Shown in pieces: positions 16,862-29,895 of a DNA stretch of 37,389 bases. Source of the stretch: Tranzscheliella williamsii (Eukaryota; Basidiomycota; Ustilaginomycetes; Ustilaginales; Ustilaginaceae); the NCBI GenBank assembly GCA_023212725.1, contig JALBYF010000108.1:1-37389 (forward strand), written 5' to 3'. The notes beneath the pieces were generated by a model that had not been told where the DNA came from, did no database searches, and saw nothing but the letters and a program-made list of their open reading frames with translations. Within the stretch, counting starts at the first letter, position 1; every line of letters begins with the position of its first letter. The position numbers and the translations under genes were made by a program.

Positions 16862-19800
16862 AACAGCGTCAATCAATGTGGCAGCAGCCGCAGAGGAATT
16901 GAAACGAGCAGTTGCAGAGGGCTGGCAGAGATTCTATGAGGCAAGCATATCTCCCCAGAGTGGGCCTTTTGAGTTCCGATACAAAGCAAATCTAAAAGGT
17001 CTGAATGGGGAAGGGAGCGTCACGACTGGATTTTAGTATGGTCCTTATTTGTTGATGACGATGGAAGTCGGTGACGGATGGCTGCAACTAGCGAACGAGC
17101 TAGTGGAGAGCATAACGATGCTGTCTACATGTAACTTACGATGGCTGACGGGGCGACTGACTGGCAAAAAACCTCAAGAGAAGACAGGTTGAGATTGTTT
17201 CATAGGTTCGAATCAAGCTCAACTGCAATGAACTGCCGAATTACCGACGTATGATGCCGCTTGAGTCTTCAGGGCGAGAGTAGCAAAGGGACACTTGGAG
17301 CGCGTGGTGGAATATTCGGTGTCGGCTGCGCGATTGAAGCGTGTGGCGGTGAAAAGAGATGAAGGTAAGCCTCGCCGGGAATGAGCACCACGGCACAATG
17401 ACAATGGTATGAGAGCGTTGGTCGGAAGTGGCTACCGCACGCGTGTATACAGCTATGACTTCCTAATCGAAAGAGAGGCCGACAAATCCAGTGGCGGCGA
17501 TCGGATGGATGGCGGTAGGAAAAGCGGGCGTCGAGAAAGTTGGCGCTCAGCACCAGTTGCTGCGGGACACAGCTTTCAGGAGATAAGACTTCGGCGATAT
17601 CACAAATGTCTACTGCGCCGCGGTGGGCGGGCAGAAGAAGTCCTCAGGAAGAGAATGATAAGGATGAGCGCAAGATGACGGTGGAACTGCCAGGGTCTAG
17701 AGTTTGTGTTGATGATTGACCGTGAGCAAATGAGGCTAAGTTCTGATATTGAGAGAAGTATAACCGGCGCAGCAGAGCTTCTGCAAGAGACTCAAGGTGT
17801 GTATGCCTTCAAGACTGGATTCGAGCAGAAGGATGGCGCTGTATAGGGTATCGGGATTTGGCGGAGCAGTCAACAAGATGATGAAGGTGAAGATGGAGAA
17901 GATGGTGAGGGCGCCTTAGCAAGCGAGTGAGACATCCAACGGAGGTGGAGAGGGACGAAGGGGGAGAGCAACGAGTAACAACGAGGCAGGAAAGGAGAGG
18001 AGGCCACGATCTGGCCCGAGAGGATGGGCGTGCCAGTGAGTGTGTGTGTTAACTGTAGCAAGGGTGATGACTGTGACTGTAACTGCGACTGTCACTGTGA
18101 CTAACGTGCGTGAGAAACGTATTGAGAGCGCGTAGGCGTGGACCAAAGTGGGTTGGCAGGTGCGTGCGTATAGGTTGGGTGATGTGTGTCGGCGATGATG
18201 GACCCAGAATCAATAACACGAAACCCCGAGTCTAGCTCGTCGATTCAAGCTATTTTCTCCTTTTCCCGTTACTGAGCCCATTTTCGTTTCTGGAGTTGCC
18301 AAGAAGTGAAGCGGCTGTCTGCAAACTGCCTAACCGCGCTTACGCAATGCATCAAGCTGATCCACTATCACAGCTGACCTATTATTATAAGTGATGGTAG
18401 ACTGGTTACATTGCCTGCCGTCACGACAAAGAATGGTTGTATGGTTGATGCTAGACGTTAGAGAGAAGACAAAGTCATGACAGACGTGGGAGACCTGCAA
18501 CGGGGACAGATCTCAGGGTGCGCTTGCCTCGGCTAGGCTGACTTGCGACAACGGGCATGAGCTTGCTGCTCGCAAACCCTCCAATCGTCACGCAGAGCAA
18601 CCCAAAGCGCGTCCAAAGACAGGGGAAATTTGCGTTACGCCGACAACGACAAAAAAGAAATCTGTCAGACGGACCACCTAAGACAGCTTGCATGCAGAAG
18701 TCTCAGCTGTTTGCAACTATCCATTTCAAGCTTCCTCATATCCACTCTGGCACGACGATGCTTTTTGACCGTGCGACGAAAGGTGCCGCTCTTGCCGACA
18801 ACTCTCGCGATGGCCAGACTGTCAGGGTCAGGCCGCGGAGAACCGAAACCGCACCACTTATCTCTTACTTGGAGGTCGCAATCATGCAAGTTGCTTGACT
18901 TTCCGCCGTCTTAACCGGGTCAATTGCAGATATAAGCTGGGCTGTGAATCGGAATTATATACTATATTGCTGGTGTTTCTGGCATGTTGCGAGTTCATTC
19001 AAAATGCAAATACTTGAAGTGTGCACTTTGCATTTGAGGCTTAGCCGATCCAAGCAAACACGTTCTGCTTTCGCCTACAAAGCGCGGAAGCATCGAATAT
19101 TCGTTCACCTGCCTGATCAGGTTCTGCAGCCGCAGCAGAGCAGCGGTTCTTGCACTGTGCATCTGCGCCTCGCGATGGTCACATTATATTGGTGATTCAT
19201 TTCGATGCTTGAACTTGGCCTCCGATTGCCGAGCTCACCTGTTCGTAAGCTGGGAAGCGTGCGTAGGTCGCGCTTGCTCGTCGCCGCCCGCCCTGGACAG
19301 CTTCCAATGTGTAAGTTGCCTTTCCGAAGCGTCTCTGTCTCCAACGCGGGTAGTGTGAGTATACACATCGCGGGTACACTACAGGCGACAATACATGCCT
19401 GGTTCCGTCGGGGGCTGCCGAGGCCGCTTCTATATTGCTGCGGCTGCCACCACACACGGACTTCGATCGGCATGACGCGCAACAGGCTTCTTCGACAGCG
19501 ATGGTTGCTTCCTTTGCAAGCATCCAAGTTTCAACCGCTTCGGGACCTGCCAGATACTTAGCGACCCTAGCAATATCAGGAACCTTGGACGGGTCTAAAG
19601 TACTCGCGCTGACTGAGAGATCATGACACCATCGCCCACTCCCAACGGCTTCCTCGATGAAGACCTGTTCTCAAGAATGACTACGAGTGTAGTAAGTGCT
19701 TCCAGCTCTATCGCTTTTAAACCACTATCTTGGACGGGGACGAAACTGGACGCATGCAGGACGGGCTCGCAAGGTCTTACGCTCACAGTGATAATTTGAT

Positions 19801-22208
19801 CGTGAGGTGCTTCATGCGCTGCAACGTCTTATGCATGACCGTTTCATCGTGCGTCCCTTGAGCCGTAAAATTTTAGTCCGGATACCTCCTTCGCCCCCTC
19901 ACGCTAGGCCCTTTCGCTTGCAGACGAGCGCTTCGCGCACATGTCCACGCTAAGTATAAGCGGGTGAGGAGGCATGATGGGCAAGCGCCGGGAAACGGGT
20001 CGGACGTAAGTACGAACATCTGCCTGTTATGCAACCGCGCTGGCTGTCACGAGCGGGTGATTACGACGTTCTATGTTAAGCATATCAGGGTCGAAGTTGG
20101 TCTGACGATGCCGCCGACCGTGCGCGTGGATTTGGCAGCCAAACATGGACCCTACCGCAGCGGCCTGTGCGGAGGGCGCCGACGACCATCTATACAAATA
20201 CCCGGTAAATTGGATGCAGGTGCCGCTGATGCAGGGGCAATAATGACAAGCAACCCGACAGAGGCTCCATTTGCTCGCTCTTCGCTTGCGAGCGCGTCAC
20301 GGAGTTCCCACTTGCCCCAGCTGCAGCCGAAAGCTCGCCGTGATAACAAGCGCAGAAGGGCTGGTCTCCCTCTTCAGCCCCTGTGCGTCCGTCCTGCTCC
20401 GGCCTGCTCCATCCTGCTCCTCCGCTCACTTCCCGACTCGAACGTGCACGATGGAAACCGAGCAAAGTAGTCGTGGGCGGGCTTGCAGCACGTGATGCAG
20501 GCCGCAGAAGTGTCACGTCACTTACGGGGGATGTTGTGATGTTTGGCGGCACCACGAATCGGTAGCGCCAATTGAAGTTGACTAGGGTTGCTTAAGTCCG
20601 AGCAGTGAAGGAGACGAAGGTGAGCCATGATGGGGTTGGGCATGCATGAACAGCTACCAAGCACCGTACTGCCGTGACTGTTCGGTGCACCCGAATCGTG
20701 CTTGGCTCAGGTAGATAGAATACGATTTCGCGACGTTGCCTCCGCTAGCAAGCACGGCAGGGGCAGGGGCGGGAACAAGGTCCAGCCGAGAAGTGGCTTC
20801 GGCCTCTGCTACTAATAAGGGTGCTCCAGTCCTGTCCATGTCTCAGGCTATCCGGGTAGACCAAGGATATTAGCGGCTACGCCTCGCAGCGTTTCCGAGT
20901 GGCAGCTCCTTCGAAGTGCTCAACCTTAACCTGCCATCAGATATAGTAGATATGTATATCGGCAGATGCGAGCATACGAATCAAGTGGGGCGGTGTCTCC
21001 TAACCCACACATATCCATTATTAGAGGCATCTTGCGCGCGTTTTGTATGGCCGATTGGTTTCTTTTTCAAGCCCTAAGCATGATAATTAGCTGGCATCCT
21101 GAGTGGTGCATCGCCGACTTGCCTTCAGCGCACTCGCCTCTTTACATGTAACTATGTGGCTTACGACCAGAGCGATCCGTCACGCAGCGAGTGGACCCTC
21201 ACATTCGAACAAATCGCAGAGAGGTCCAGTTGTGGCTGTACAACAGCTCAGTGGCTTCGGCCGGGACAGTTGAGGCTCTGTGATACCCGAGCTACCAGCA
21301 CTGCGGTTTCCCCTCTCCGCAGCGCCACATATTGTTATGTAGCCGGCAACACAGCCCCCCCGCGTTCCCCGTTCCCCGGTTCAGGGCGCGTTATGCGTTG
21401 TCAAATAACAGTCCCCGTGACGACGTCCGCGCGCCACAGCACTTGGGCCAAGTTCTCTGTTTCCCTGCCACTGTTTCCGCCCCGTCTCCCGTCACTGGAC
21501 CCGTGATGTTGGAAGCGAATGCGAACTCGCGACTGCTGGCTGGAGGGTTCTGTGTCTCAATGCCTTCGATGGACAATTGACCATGCGCTTTGCACGCGCA
21601 GACGGTCCGACGTCGTCGGCTTCTCAATAGATGCATCGCCGTTGCGCGCGGGTCATCTGGCATGATAACGCGTGCAGCGGCTGTTCCTGCCTCGTTCACC
21701 CGCACATCCTGTTATCTCGAAACCCCCTACGTGCACGCCCACCCCGCATTTCCTCATCGGCACCAATGTGTTTGCTCGCCTTCTCACAGCCACTGTGTCA
21801 CCCAGATACGCAAGGGACCATTACGTACCCACGCAGCCTCATACTAAACAGTGGATCAAAACGGGAGTGAGTGAACGCGTGCCGTACCCACCAGCTCATT
21901 TACCGCGGTCATAGCAGTACACAGAACTTCGTTCAACAGACGCCCACAATATCTACGTACATTCACAGTGTCCTCACTAGGGACCCAGACTTGTCATCTG
22001 CCTTCTGTAAGTGCGTAGTAGCAGCAAGCGGCGGTCTTTTTCGCGAGGATACTTTGCCCATGAGGCGCCGCGACAGCCGACAAAATAATGAAAAATGTTA
22101 TGATTGGGGACAGCGCTCTTACATTAAGCTGCGTTGCTAACAGAAGATACTTGTGTCGCCGCTTGGCACATGTGTTGACGCTTGCAGCTTCCACGATTGA
22201 AATGCGAT
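16862..22208. other. Gene-free stretch of 5.3 kb
   Basis: The longest gap in the window, between the kinase start and the SEC13 stop. Both strands contain only short open frames (mostly under 120 codons) with shifting composition, no domain, no plausible intron chain and no signal-peptide candidate. The first part must hold the kinase promoter and 5' UTR; the last part holds the SEC13 3' end. No tRNA, rRNA, transposase or LTR pair is evident. A non-coding RNA or a decayed element cannot be excluded. Confidence 0.45.
18069..18104. repeat. Degenerate hexamer tandem repeat (GACTGT)n
   Basis: Six consecutive units close to GACTGT: GACTGT, GACTGT, AACTGC, GACTGT, CACTGT, GACTAA. A minisatellite in non-coding DNA about 1.2 kb upstream of the kinase gene. 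Confidence 0.75.
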
Positions 22209-23469
22209 TCATGAGTCCAGTTCGCTGACGCACTCCCAAGCACCTTTGAGGTTCTCTTTCCACAGCGTGATTTTGCCGTCGCCGCAGCTAACTGCCAGCA
22301 CGTTTCCACTAACGCTCCAGCTAACTCTCCAGACCGTGTCTGGGAACTTGTTCGGACCAGATGCGCCAGCGGCATTTGAAGTCGGGTTGAGGGCCGTCTT
22401 ACTCCATGAGGAGGTGGGAGAGTCTTGTGTCCAGATAAGAACGGTGCGGTCTTGGGATGCAGTGGCCAAATAACTGCGAGGCAAGCCGATGTTGGGAGCA
22501 AAGGCTACATCGCGGACCCAGTCAGAATGCCCTTGCAGGCTCTCCGTCTCGACATATCGATTAGCATCATCGCTGAACTGCCAAATCTTGACGGTGTTGT
22601 CGCAACCTGCCGATGCAAATCGCTTCAGAAGCTTGGTATCGTCGTGCGACTGACCCGGCTGAGACCCGGTCGGTTGCGCAGAAATCAACGAGCCGGGGAC
22701 CACAGCCGGAGCCCACGAAACGGCGTTGCATCCGATCGGGTGTGCTGAGACAATGTCAACAGCCCATGTACCATCGTCTTCAGATGGTGAGCAGAACAGG
22801 AGCGGATACCAAGTGTCAGTGAAGGCCAAGATAACAGGAATGACGGGGCGGCAAACCATTTTCCGAGACTTACTGTTGAAAGTCAAGACTGAAACGTTGC
22901 CATCGGAAGAGGCGCAGGCAAGGATGGAGCCTAACTCGTGTGGTGCCCATGCAATGGAATTCACTGTGAAAATGCGGTGGGTAAGAATTGTCAGCACAAG
23001 CCTGGCTGGGACGAGATTGGCGAAGCGATCACGCACCTGACGCGGTATGAAGAGCGTGTTCCTTGATCTTAGCCCAGCCGCCTGCAGTCGAAGAAGGAGC
23101 GCCGTACGGCACAGATGTGGCGCCGTATGGACCTGTGGAGGCGGTGTTGGGGGCAGCCCCGTTGTCTTTCCAGATAATGACTTTGCCGTCGTAAGAACAG
23201 CTTGCGAGGATGTCTCCGAATGTAGGATGAGCCCATGCTACCTGCCAAACAGGCCCTTGATGTTCTCGAAGAGTTTCCCCGGTGGGAGAAGGGGCGCCAT
23301 TCACAATGTCAAACACCTTGACGGTTCTATCGGAAGAACAAGTGGCTAAACGTTTGCCGTAAAAGTCAAGCTGAGCATCATGAATCATGTCCTCATGTTG
23401 AGTTTCCACGCTTTTAGGCTTGTCAGCCGACAAAGCCAGACCTGTGGATGTTGAAGCAAGAGCTGTCAT
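22209..23469 (-). CDS. SEC13: Sec13 WD40 protein (COPII coat and nuclear pore)
   Basis: A beta-propeller protein that pairs with Sec31 in the COPII outer coat, and also works in the Nup84 pore subcomplex and the SEA/GATOR2 complex. Model complement(22209..22777, 22874..22963, 23037..23469), 363 residues, introns of 96 and 73 bases. It begins close to [20 protein letters not shown], the family signature. WD units include [88 protein letters not shown] and [26 protein letters not shown]. The 96-base intron is a multiple of three with no stop, so retention would insert 32 residues before [13 protein letters not shown]. Removing it restores the family spacing. Start ATG 23469 has A at -3; a short upstream exon is possible but not seen. 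Confidence 0.96.
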
Positions 23470-24080
23470 GATTGGAGCGTTGTCAACTTGTTCCTGGCTT
23501 TTGAGGAAAGTTTTAAGCGGATTGGCTCGTCGGGACAGAGAGCGACTGGCTAAGCAGCTCGTCTTGGCGTTAGCAATATCAGCAATAACGGTGGGAGAAC
23601 GCGTACAGAGGCGTCAGAATGTAGGTAGGGTAGTACGGCGAGAAGGATGATTGGGAACGCAGGATAGGGATGGTAGTGGTGATATATGATTAGGCTTTGA
23701 TGTAAGCGCTGGCGGAGGACGTGATCGTGCGTGCCGGTCTTGTCAAAAAGCAAGCTCGTTGTTGACCTGTGCGTTTAGACCTTCCAGCGCGACAATTCTA
23801 CGACGTTACTATCGGCCGAGATGTTTTGGGAATAAGCAAATTTAGGAGAACATCGCTTTCTAAGCCGGCTTCCTTTGGCCGTCGAATTTCGCGGTCTTTT
23901 CGGGAGTACAGAAGAGCCGTAACGTTTGCACGCTTGCTGAGCACAAGAGTGTGAGGGTGTATAGCCTGCCTGTTTCTACGGAGTGTTGCTGAGTACCCTT
24001 CCTGCCCCGCATTCACAATTGGTTGTCTCACCCACGCCGAAGTCTGGACATGAACTGTTCGTTTGGTCATCGTCTTCATC
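23470..24080. other. Divergent promoter region of SEC13 and the DMT transporter
   Basis: About 610 bases between the two start codons. No coding region or clear TATA box is seen. It presumably drives both genes. Confidence 0.5.
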
Positions 24081-25899
24081 ATGTCGTTGAACAGAAGCAA
24101 TAAGGGAGCAGCCATGCAGAGGTCGACGTCGATGTCTTCAACGCATAGCTCAGAACGGAGCCCTCTCTTGTCTCCACGGCTTCTGCCGAGCACTCTCGAA
24201 TCTGGCGGTAGGGTCTCGCACCGTTCGCTCTCTCCTTCTTATTCAGTTGCTCGGAATGGAGCTAATATAGATACTGACGCACATCGATCAAGTCAATCTC
24301 ACACTTCTACCATACCTGTGGCTGGTTCTGATCTTACGCAACGTAACGGTAGCCAAGTCGTCGTGACGGACGATGGCGACACGCTTGTCGATGAAACCCT
24401 AACGGATGAAACACATCACCTACTCGAGCCCAATGGCCAGGGTCAGCTACCTGAGGGTGAAAATGGCGATCGTATAAGCCCCCGAGAGATAGCAGATCCG
24501 GAGATGAATGTCCTTCCATTCCCTTCCCAGGATGACCCCTCGAAGCCTTTGCGACCGAAAAATTATCACTTCAATAATAAGGCCGGACGAATGAGAGGCT
24601 TTGTCAAACGTAATGAAGGCATTCTCCTCCTCGCTCTCGCCCAAATCTTCTTCAGTACGATGAATTTCTTCTACAAGCTTATCAACTTGCTTCCCCCTGA
24701 AGAGAGCGAAAGGGTCTCAGCGCTCGAGATCATTTTCATCCGCATGTCCATTACATGGGTTGGCTGCGTCGCCTTCATGCTTGCCACTGGTGTTGAAGAT
24801 CCGATCTTAGGTCCTAAAGGTGTCCGAAGTCTGTTGGCGCTTCGTGGCTTTGTTGGCTTCTTTGGACTCTGTAAGTAGCTGCTGAAGAACTGGGAGAACC
24901 CAATAGTATTGCGCTCTTGCTAATGACGCTTGTCTACAGTCGGCCTCTATTTTTCGCTAGAGTATCTTTCGCTGGCAGATGCTACTGTCATCACTTTTCT
25001 GGGCCCACTAGCCACCGGCCTGCTTGGATACATAGTTCTCAAGGAGCCCTTCACCGCGCGTGAGGCTCTGGGCGGAGTCGTCAGCCTTGGCGGCGTCATC
25101 CTGATCGCTCGACCCGCTTTTATCTTCGGCAGGAAGGTCGCTGACTCGGACCTGGAGCTACCGCTCGCCGAAGCAATTAGTAGACCCACCAACAGCACTC
25201 TAGCCTCTACGTCCGCCGAGCTACTTATTCGAAGCCTGGAAGCTCTTTCGTCCAACTCGACAATTCCGCAATTGCAGAGTGCCGAAATCGATACACTGGC
25301 AACAACTGAGAAAGAAAGGCTGCTTGCTGTAGGGTAAGTCATGACTTTTTGTGCTGTCTCATGGCAACCCTATTCACACGTCTGTTATACTTGGATAGCC
25401 TTGCGCTTCTTGGAATCTGTGGAGGAGCAGGGGCTTATATCACCATTCGTGCCATAGGACGAAGGGCATCTCCGACACATTCGGTTGCGTACTTCTCGCT
25501 CTATTCTACGATCGTCAGTGCCTTCCTCATGTGGACCACCGGCACGAGCTTTGTTTTACCCAAGGACGTCAAATGGGTTGTGCTTTTAGTCTGCGTGGGC
25601 GTGTTCGGGCTTGCAGCACAAGTAAGTAACCAGGCCACCTGATTGCCACGGTTGGCCTTCGCGGTCTCCCACAGAATCATTTGCTGACACTGGGATTCAT
25701 GACCGTTTGACAGATTCTGTTGGCAATGGGTCTTCAGAGAGAAAAGGCCGGAAGGGCGGTTTCAGCGACCTACCTTCAGATTGTATTTGCCTCAGTCTAC
25801 CAGCTGGTATTCTTACACATTCCGATCCAGCTTCTCAGCGGTATCGGAATGGCTATCATCCTACTTGCAGCAGGCTGGGTCGCCGCTGGCAAGGCGTGA
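24081..25899 (+). CDS. DMT-superfamily (EamA/SLC35G-like) membrane transporter
   Basis: Four exons, join(24081..24870, 24940..25333, 25399..25621, 25714..25899), introns of 69, 65 and 92 bases, 530 residues. Residues 1-180 are a Ser/Asp/Glu-rich cytosolic tail. The rest holds two EamA-type halves with about ten TM helices. Recognisable blocks are ALAQIFFSTMNFFYKL, YFSLEYLSLADATVITFLGP, YIVLKEPFTAREALGGVVSL, GGAGAYITIRAIGRRASP and AMGLQREKAGRAVSATYLQI. The family includes yeast YMR253C/YPL264C and human SLC35G proteins. Their substrates are mostly unsettled, so none is proposed here. A polar loop with several NST/NSS/NST sequons (about 340-395) lies between the halves. Every junction keeps phase and joins conserved blocks. 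Start ATG 24081 is the first ATG in frame. Confidence 0.93.
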
Positions 25900-26469
25900 A
25901 AGCCCGGTACCATATGTAATTTCGCAAACCTTGCCACGTGCCATACTAAAGTGGGAGACAATTGCGTTTGCAGCAAGCGGAGCCCCACAACAATTACGGG
26001 CCAGTGAATTTCACGCTTCGTTCTTTCTGCTGCTGAAAGAGATGACAATGCCAAGCATTGTGAGTGAGTGCGGGCTTGGTATCCGGAGGGCGACACGACG
26101 GGCGCGCGGCAGCTACTGGCAGTAGCTTGCCCAGAGGTGCGAAATCCGGCAAAGCCGGTTACAGCTGATACTTTCAGCCGCGGATTCAAATAGAGACATC
26201 GACTCATTGGCCCTCTTTCTCAGCCATTGTCCGCTTTCGATATGCCCTCTCACATCACACCTCCATCCGGTGGCTCATGTGTAGGAACCGGCTATCTGCA
26301 CAGCACTATTTTGCACTCTACCACACCAGCAACAACGGCAGTGGGACCTTACGCAGGAATCATTTCAGACCAAGAAAGTGTATGCAAAGATGCGTTCAAT
26401 GTCACCACGGGTAGACACGTAACGAGCTGATTTTCAACGACCGCACTCAACAACGGCTCGCTAACATGG
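25900..26469. other. Convergent 3' intergenic region
   Basis: About 570 bases between the transporter stop and the preferred transcription-factor stop. A small perfect hairpin (CCGGC-AAAG-CCGG) sits near 26145. No gene is seen. Confidence 0.45.
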
Positions 26470-29400
26470 TCACTCCTGCTGTGAGCTCCGGTCAGCCATG
26501 GCTGCAGAGGGACCGGGAGGCCAACCAACAAACGCGCTGACGGGATGAGGTGCGGTTTTCTCTGCCGGTTGATTAATAGGTAGATCAGATATCCCTAGCA
26601 ATGTCAAAGATGGGAACGACGACAGAGTCAGCAAAAGGCCATGGACCTGTGAACCGGTAAAGGCGCTACATCAACTTACAGCCAGGCTTCTTGTCACCAT
26701 CAAGGTTGTCTTCGAACTCATCCTCGTCCTCGTTGCTATTGGCGGACTCGTCTTGACCTCCTGACTCGAGCAGTTCCGCACCAGCCACCCCGGCGATCAG
26801 GTCAAGACCGCTCGTCGTCTCCTGCTGTACAGCGTTCTGTGGCACAAGACCCTGCGTGCTGCCGGGAGCATCGGACGTGCCAAGCTTGCCCCCATTCTGC
26901 GTTCCGTCGTGGCTACCATTACCGCCTGAAGAGACCTTGTGGTGGCGCTTTCTCAAGCTGAGGTCCAGGCGACGGGAGGCGGATTGCATGATCTGCAGTT
27001 GGCGATTTGAAGCCGTGAACCGGCTGGACAACTGGCGGAGGAGGTCATACGCAAGCACCAGCAGTTCTTGTGCCTCCTTCAGTACGGCTACCGAGTTTGG
27101 ATCTTGCGATGGATCCATCAGCCTAGACGTGATGTAAATCGCTGGAATCAAGCCGCGGCCAGTCTGGCTCAGTTGGTAAGACATGACAGATCCGAAATCT
27201 GTAAACTCGCCTCGTTGGATCATCTTGCGTTGCGACAGCAAGAGTTCTCGGCACCATCTCACCATTTCGTCCCTATAGTCGATGCGCGGAGGCTGGCGGG
27301 ACAGATTGGTATTGGCCATACAGAAAAGATGACGGTAAATAAAGATCTTGATGAAGGCAGCTGTCGTTCTCAGCCGCTCGATGTGCGCCTGGAACATCGC
27401 ATCATCTTCATGCGCTGAAGTGGGTGTTGGCGTGTCCGCGTACCTGAAGTCGTCAATCACTGTCAAAATGGATAAAGAGGACATACCGAGGTCAACAATA
27501 GGCAACAATTCGAAAGCATGCCATTTCCGCGAACTACGGAGAGCGGCAATAGCAACTCACATTCCAGCTCTTCGCTGAACCCGATGGCTTCATGGTCCGC
27601 CATGCAGCTTTCGTCGTGGTTTTCCGATTGTCTCGGACGCTTTGGTTTTTTACGCATCACTCTTTCGAGGGCGGCAGACGAGCTGCAAGCAGGCAGGTTT
27701 ATCTTGTCTATGACACGCTCGAGCACGCAGAAGAGACGAATTGTGGCTCGATGCCATGGGCGCAACGTGCAAGCCCGGTCGAAAGAGGTTGAGGCTGGAA
27801 GTCGTTCGGTGTATTCATCGGAATCCACATCGAGTTCCGGTACATCAATGTCGGACAAGCGGAGCATGACCGGCCTTCCGTAAGCGGCCGAGATCTTATC
27901 GCCACAGTATACTGCCCAAAGAGTCCGGCGTCGAGCTTCGATCTCGGATCTCGTGAACGCATCCGTGTACGTTTCGGCAGAGCGGTGGAGTCCTACATCA
28001 AAGCATTTGGATACGCATCCGTTGATCAAGTAGTGAGCCCTCGTGACCCCAAAAGGACCCGACGCGCCGAAGCAGTAGTGCGACAGGTAGAAAAGCGCTT
28101 GGATATGATTCAGCGAGGCCCAATCCGTGCTGCGAGGAGCCAGGCGGCGAATATCAAGATATAGCTCGAAAAAGCCGAAACTTCTACCCCACTCAGCAGC
28201 GGCCCCGCCCTTCGAACTTCCAGCCTCCTGCCGTGCTGCTACGGCACAGCATGCGATGACAAGGCAAACAAAGGTGGGGTTTTGCCTTTCATGTTCGAGT
28301 TTCAGTGTTGCTAAGAACTCGGAGAGGATAAAGGTCGGCCATAGGACGTAGGTCGTCGACAAGAAGATGTGGATCAGCGCACGCCGATGATGCTGAGGTA
28401 TCTTTGTTCCCATGAAAGCCCAGAGATCCTGAGGAGGCGGATCAGTCTCGACATGGGACTTGGCGGGCGGCTCCGGATGGCATGGTGGGAGGTGCAGAGA
28501 ATCAGTCCGGCGACGACCTCGACTAAGGCTTTGTGAAGACGTTCGTCCGTTTTCACCAGTAACTGCAGGCGCTGTCATCGGCGAGGTTGAAGAGGAGCGA
28601 TCGGAAGCGCTTGCGCCGGAAGCTGTGGACTGCGCCGGTAATCTAACCGAGGGGACATGGCCGGATGCATGATCAACTGCGGCATCAAATGTAAAGGGCA
28701 CTGTGAGCGAAGGTGCTCCTCCAAGGGCCCAGTCGGCAGAAAGAGAATCTCCAAACACATTGGACGGGGCACCGAGGCCATGGCTCAAGGTTCCTCCATA
28801 GGAGTGTGGCGACAGCGATTCGTTCTCGAGAGCGAACATCTGCATGTTTCCACCATCCTGATTCTCGCCCTCTAGCACTTGCCACAAAGCGTCGAGAAAT
28901 TGCTCGTTGGCCAACTTGTGATACTCGTGCAGGTAGGAGAGGGTCCCGAGACCTGAAGACAGCGACAAGGCTTTCAAGTGGCCGAATTCGTTTCTGTAGA
29001 TCGAGTCCTGCAAAATCTCGAGGGTGGGTGGAAAGGTGGCGAGATGTCAGTAACCAATCCAGGCGGCAAAAAGGCCGAAAGCGTACTGTGGACTTACGTA
29101 TGGGTATGCGAGATAGCGATGACGATTCGGATCGGGTTTAGGAGGCCAAGCCACTGTATGCCGGGACCTTTCGTACGGGGTATTCGGCCAAGGAATGGCT
29201 GAGCCTGACCTCTCGGCACGAGCATCATAGTCGAAGATATGTGATGAGGCGTCAAGAGGAAGGTCGGGCGACGGGCGCCCCCTAAAATTCGAGCGGACGT
29301 CGTAATCATGCGGCTGAGACCAAGGCGCCGTCGAGCCCTCGGCGGTAATGGTATCGGGCAGAGGCAGAGGGTGGGAAACGGCCTGCATATATTGCGAGCG

Positions 29401-29895
29401 ATCTTCACCGGGACGCCAGTCGCGGCAGGCAAGTCCAAGTGAAGTGCAATTCTTGCATGGTCTCAACTCGCCACACTTGATCTTGCGAGCCTTACAACGG
29501 TTGCACGCTTGGCGCACTCTAGTTCTCTTCTGAGCGCGTTCGTGCTGCTGGCTGTGTGATAGCTGCTGGGAGAGGTCATCTATGGTGTTGGAACGACCCC
29601 GCTTGGTGAGCGATGGCGGCGAGGAGACGGAGGCAGGGGTGGCAGAGCGGAAAGAGGTAGGCGAGGGATCGGTAGACATTCTGTCGGATGCCAAAGAGGT
29701 GTGCGTCGAGGAAGGAGTCGACGTAATGATGCCGGCGGCAAGATTGCGGTCGAAAGGAAGACTAGGTACAAAGATGTGACCCTTGTCCGAAGTGATAAAA
29801 GAGGGATGTGGGACCTTGATTCTGCGAGACTTGCCTTGAGCAGTATGGTGGGTCGACGGCGTTGATGAGGACGATGGTATGCAGATGGTCGGCAT
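26470..29895 (-). CDS. Zn2Cys6 fungal transcription factor
   Basis: Nuclear DNA-binding regulator. Preferred model complement(26470..26594, 26680..27459, 27561..29007, 29098..29895), introns of 85, 101 and 90 bases, 1,049 residues. The zinc cluster at about residues 131-157 is C-x2-C-x6-C-x5-C-x2-C-x6-C (CNRCKARKIKC...CKNC...C) with a basic lead-in (RAQKRTRVRQA). The central fungal-specific TF domain has RRALIHIFLSTTYVLWPTF, LNHIQALFYLSHY and RRTLWAVYCGDKISAAYGRP. An acidic stretch near the C-terminus (NEDEDEFEDNLDGD) may activate transcription. ATG 29895 is the first in-frame ATG; ATG 29679 is a possible later start. If the last intron is not removed, the protein stops at 26666 after 1,012 residues with the ending CKLM. 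Target genes are unknown; the neighbours are housekeeping genes. Confidence 0.88.

Noticed and set aside
16862..16876. Kinase start at TTG 16876
   Set aside because: Not an ATG. The first in-frame ATG is 16861 with a good context.
17200..17216. GGTTCGAAT, a tRNA B-box-like site
   Set aside because: The flanking bases do not form a T-stem and no acceptor, D or anticodon arm can be folded around it.
19964..20470. Plus-strand 168-codon frame in the gene-free region
   Set aside because: No domain, signal peptide, splice logic or consistent composition; ends in random-looking Arg/Pro/Leu text.
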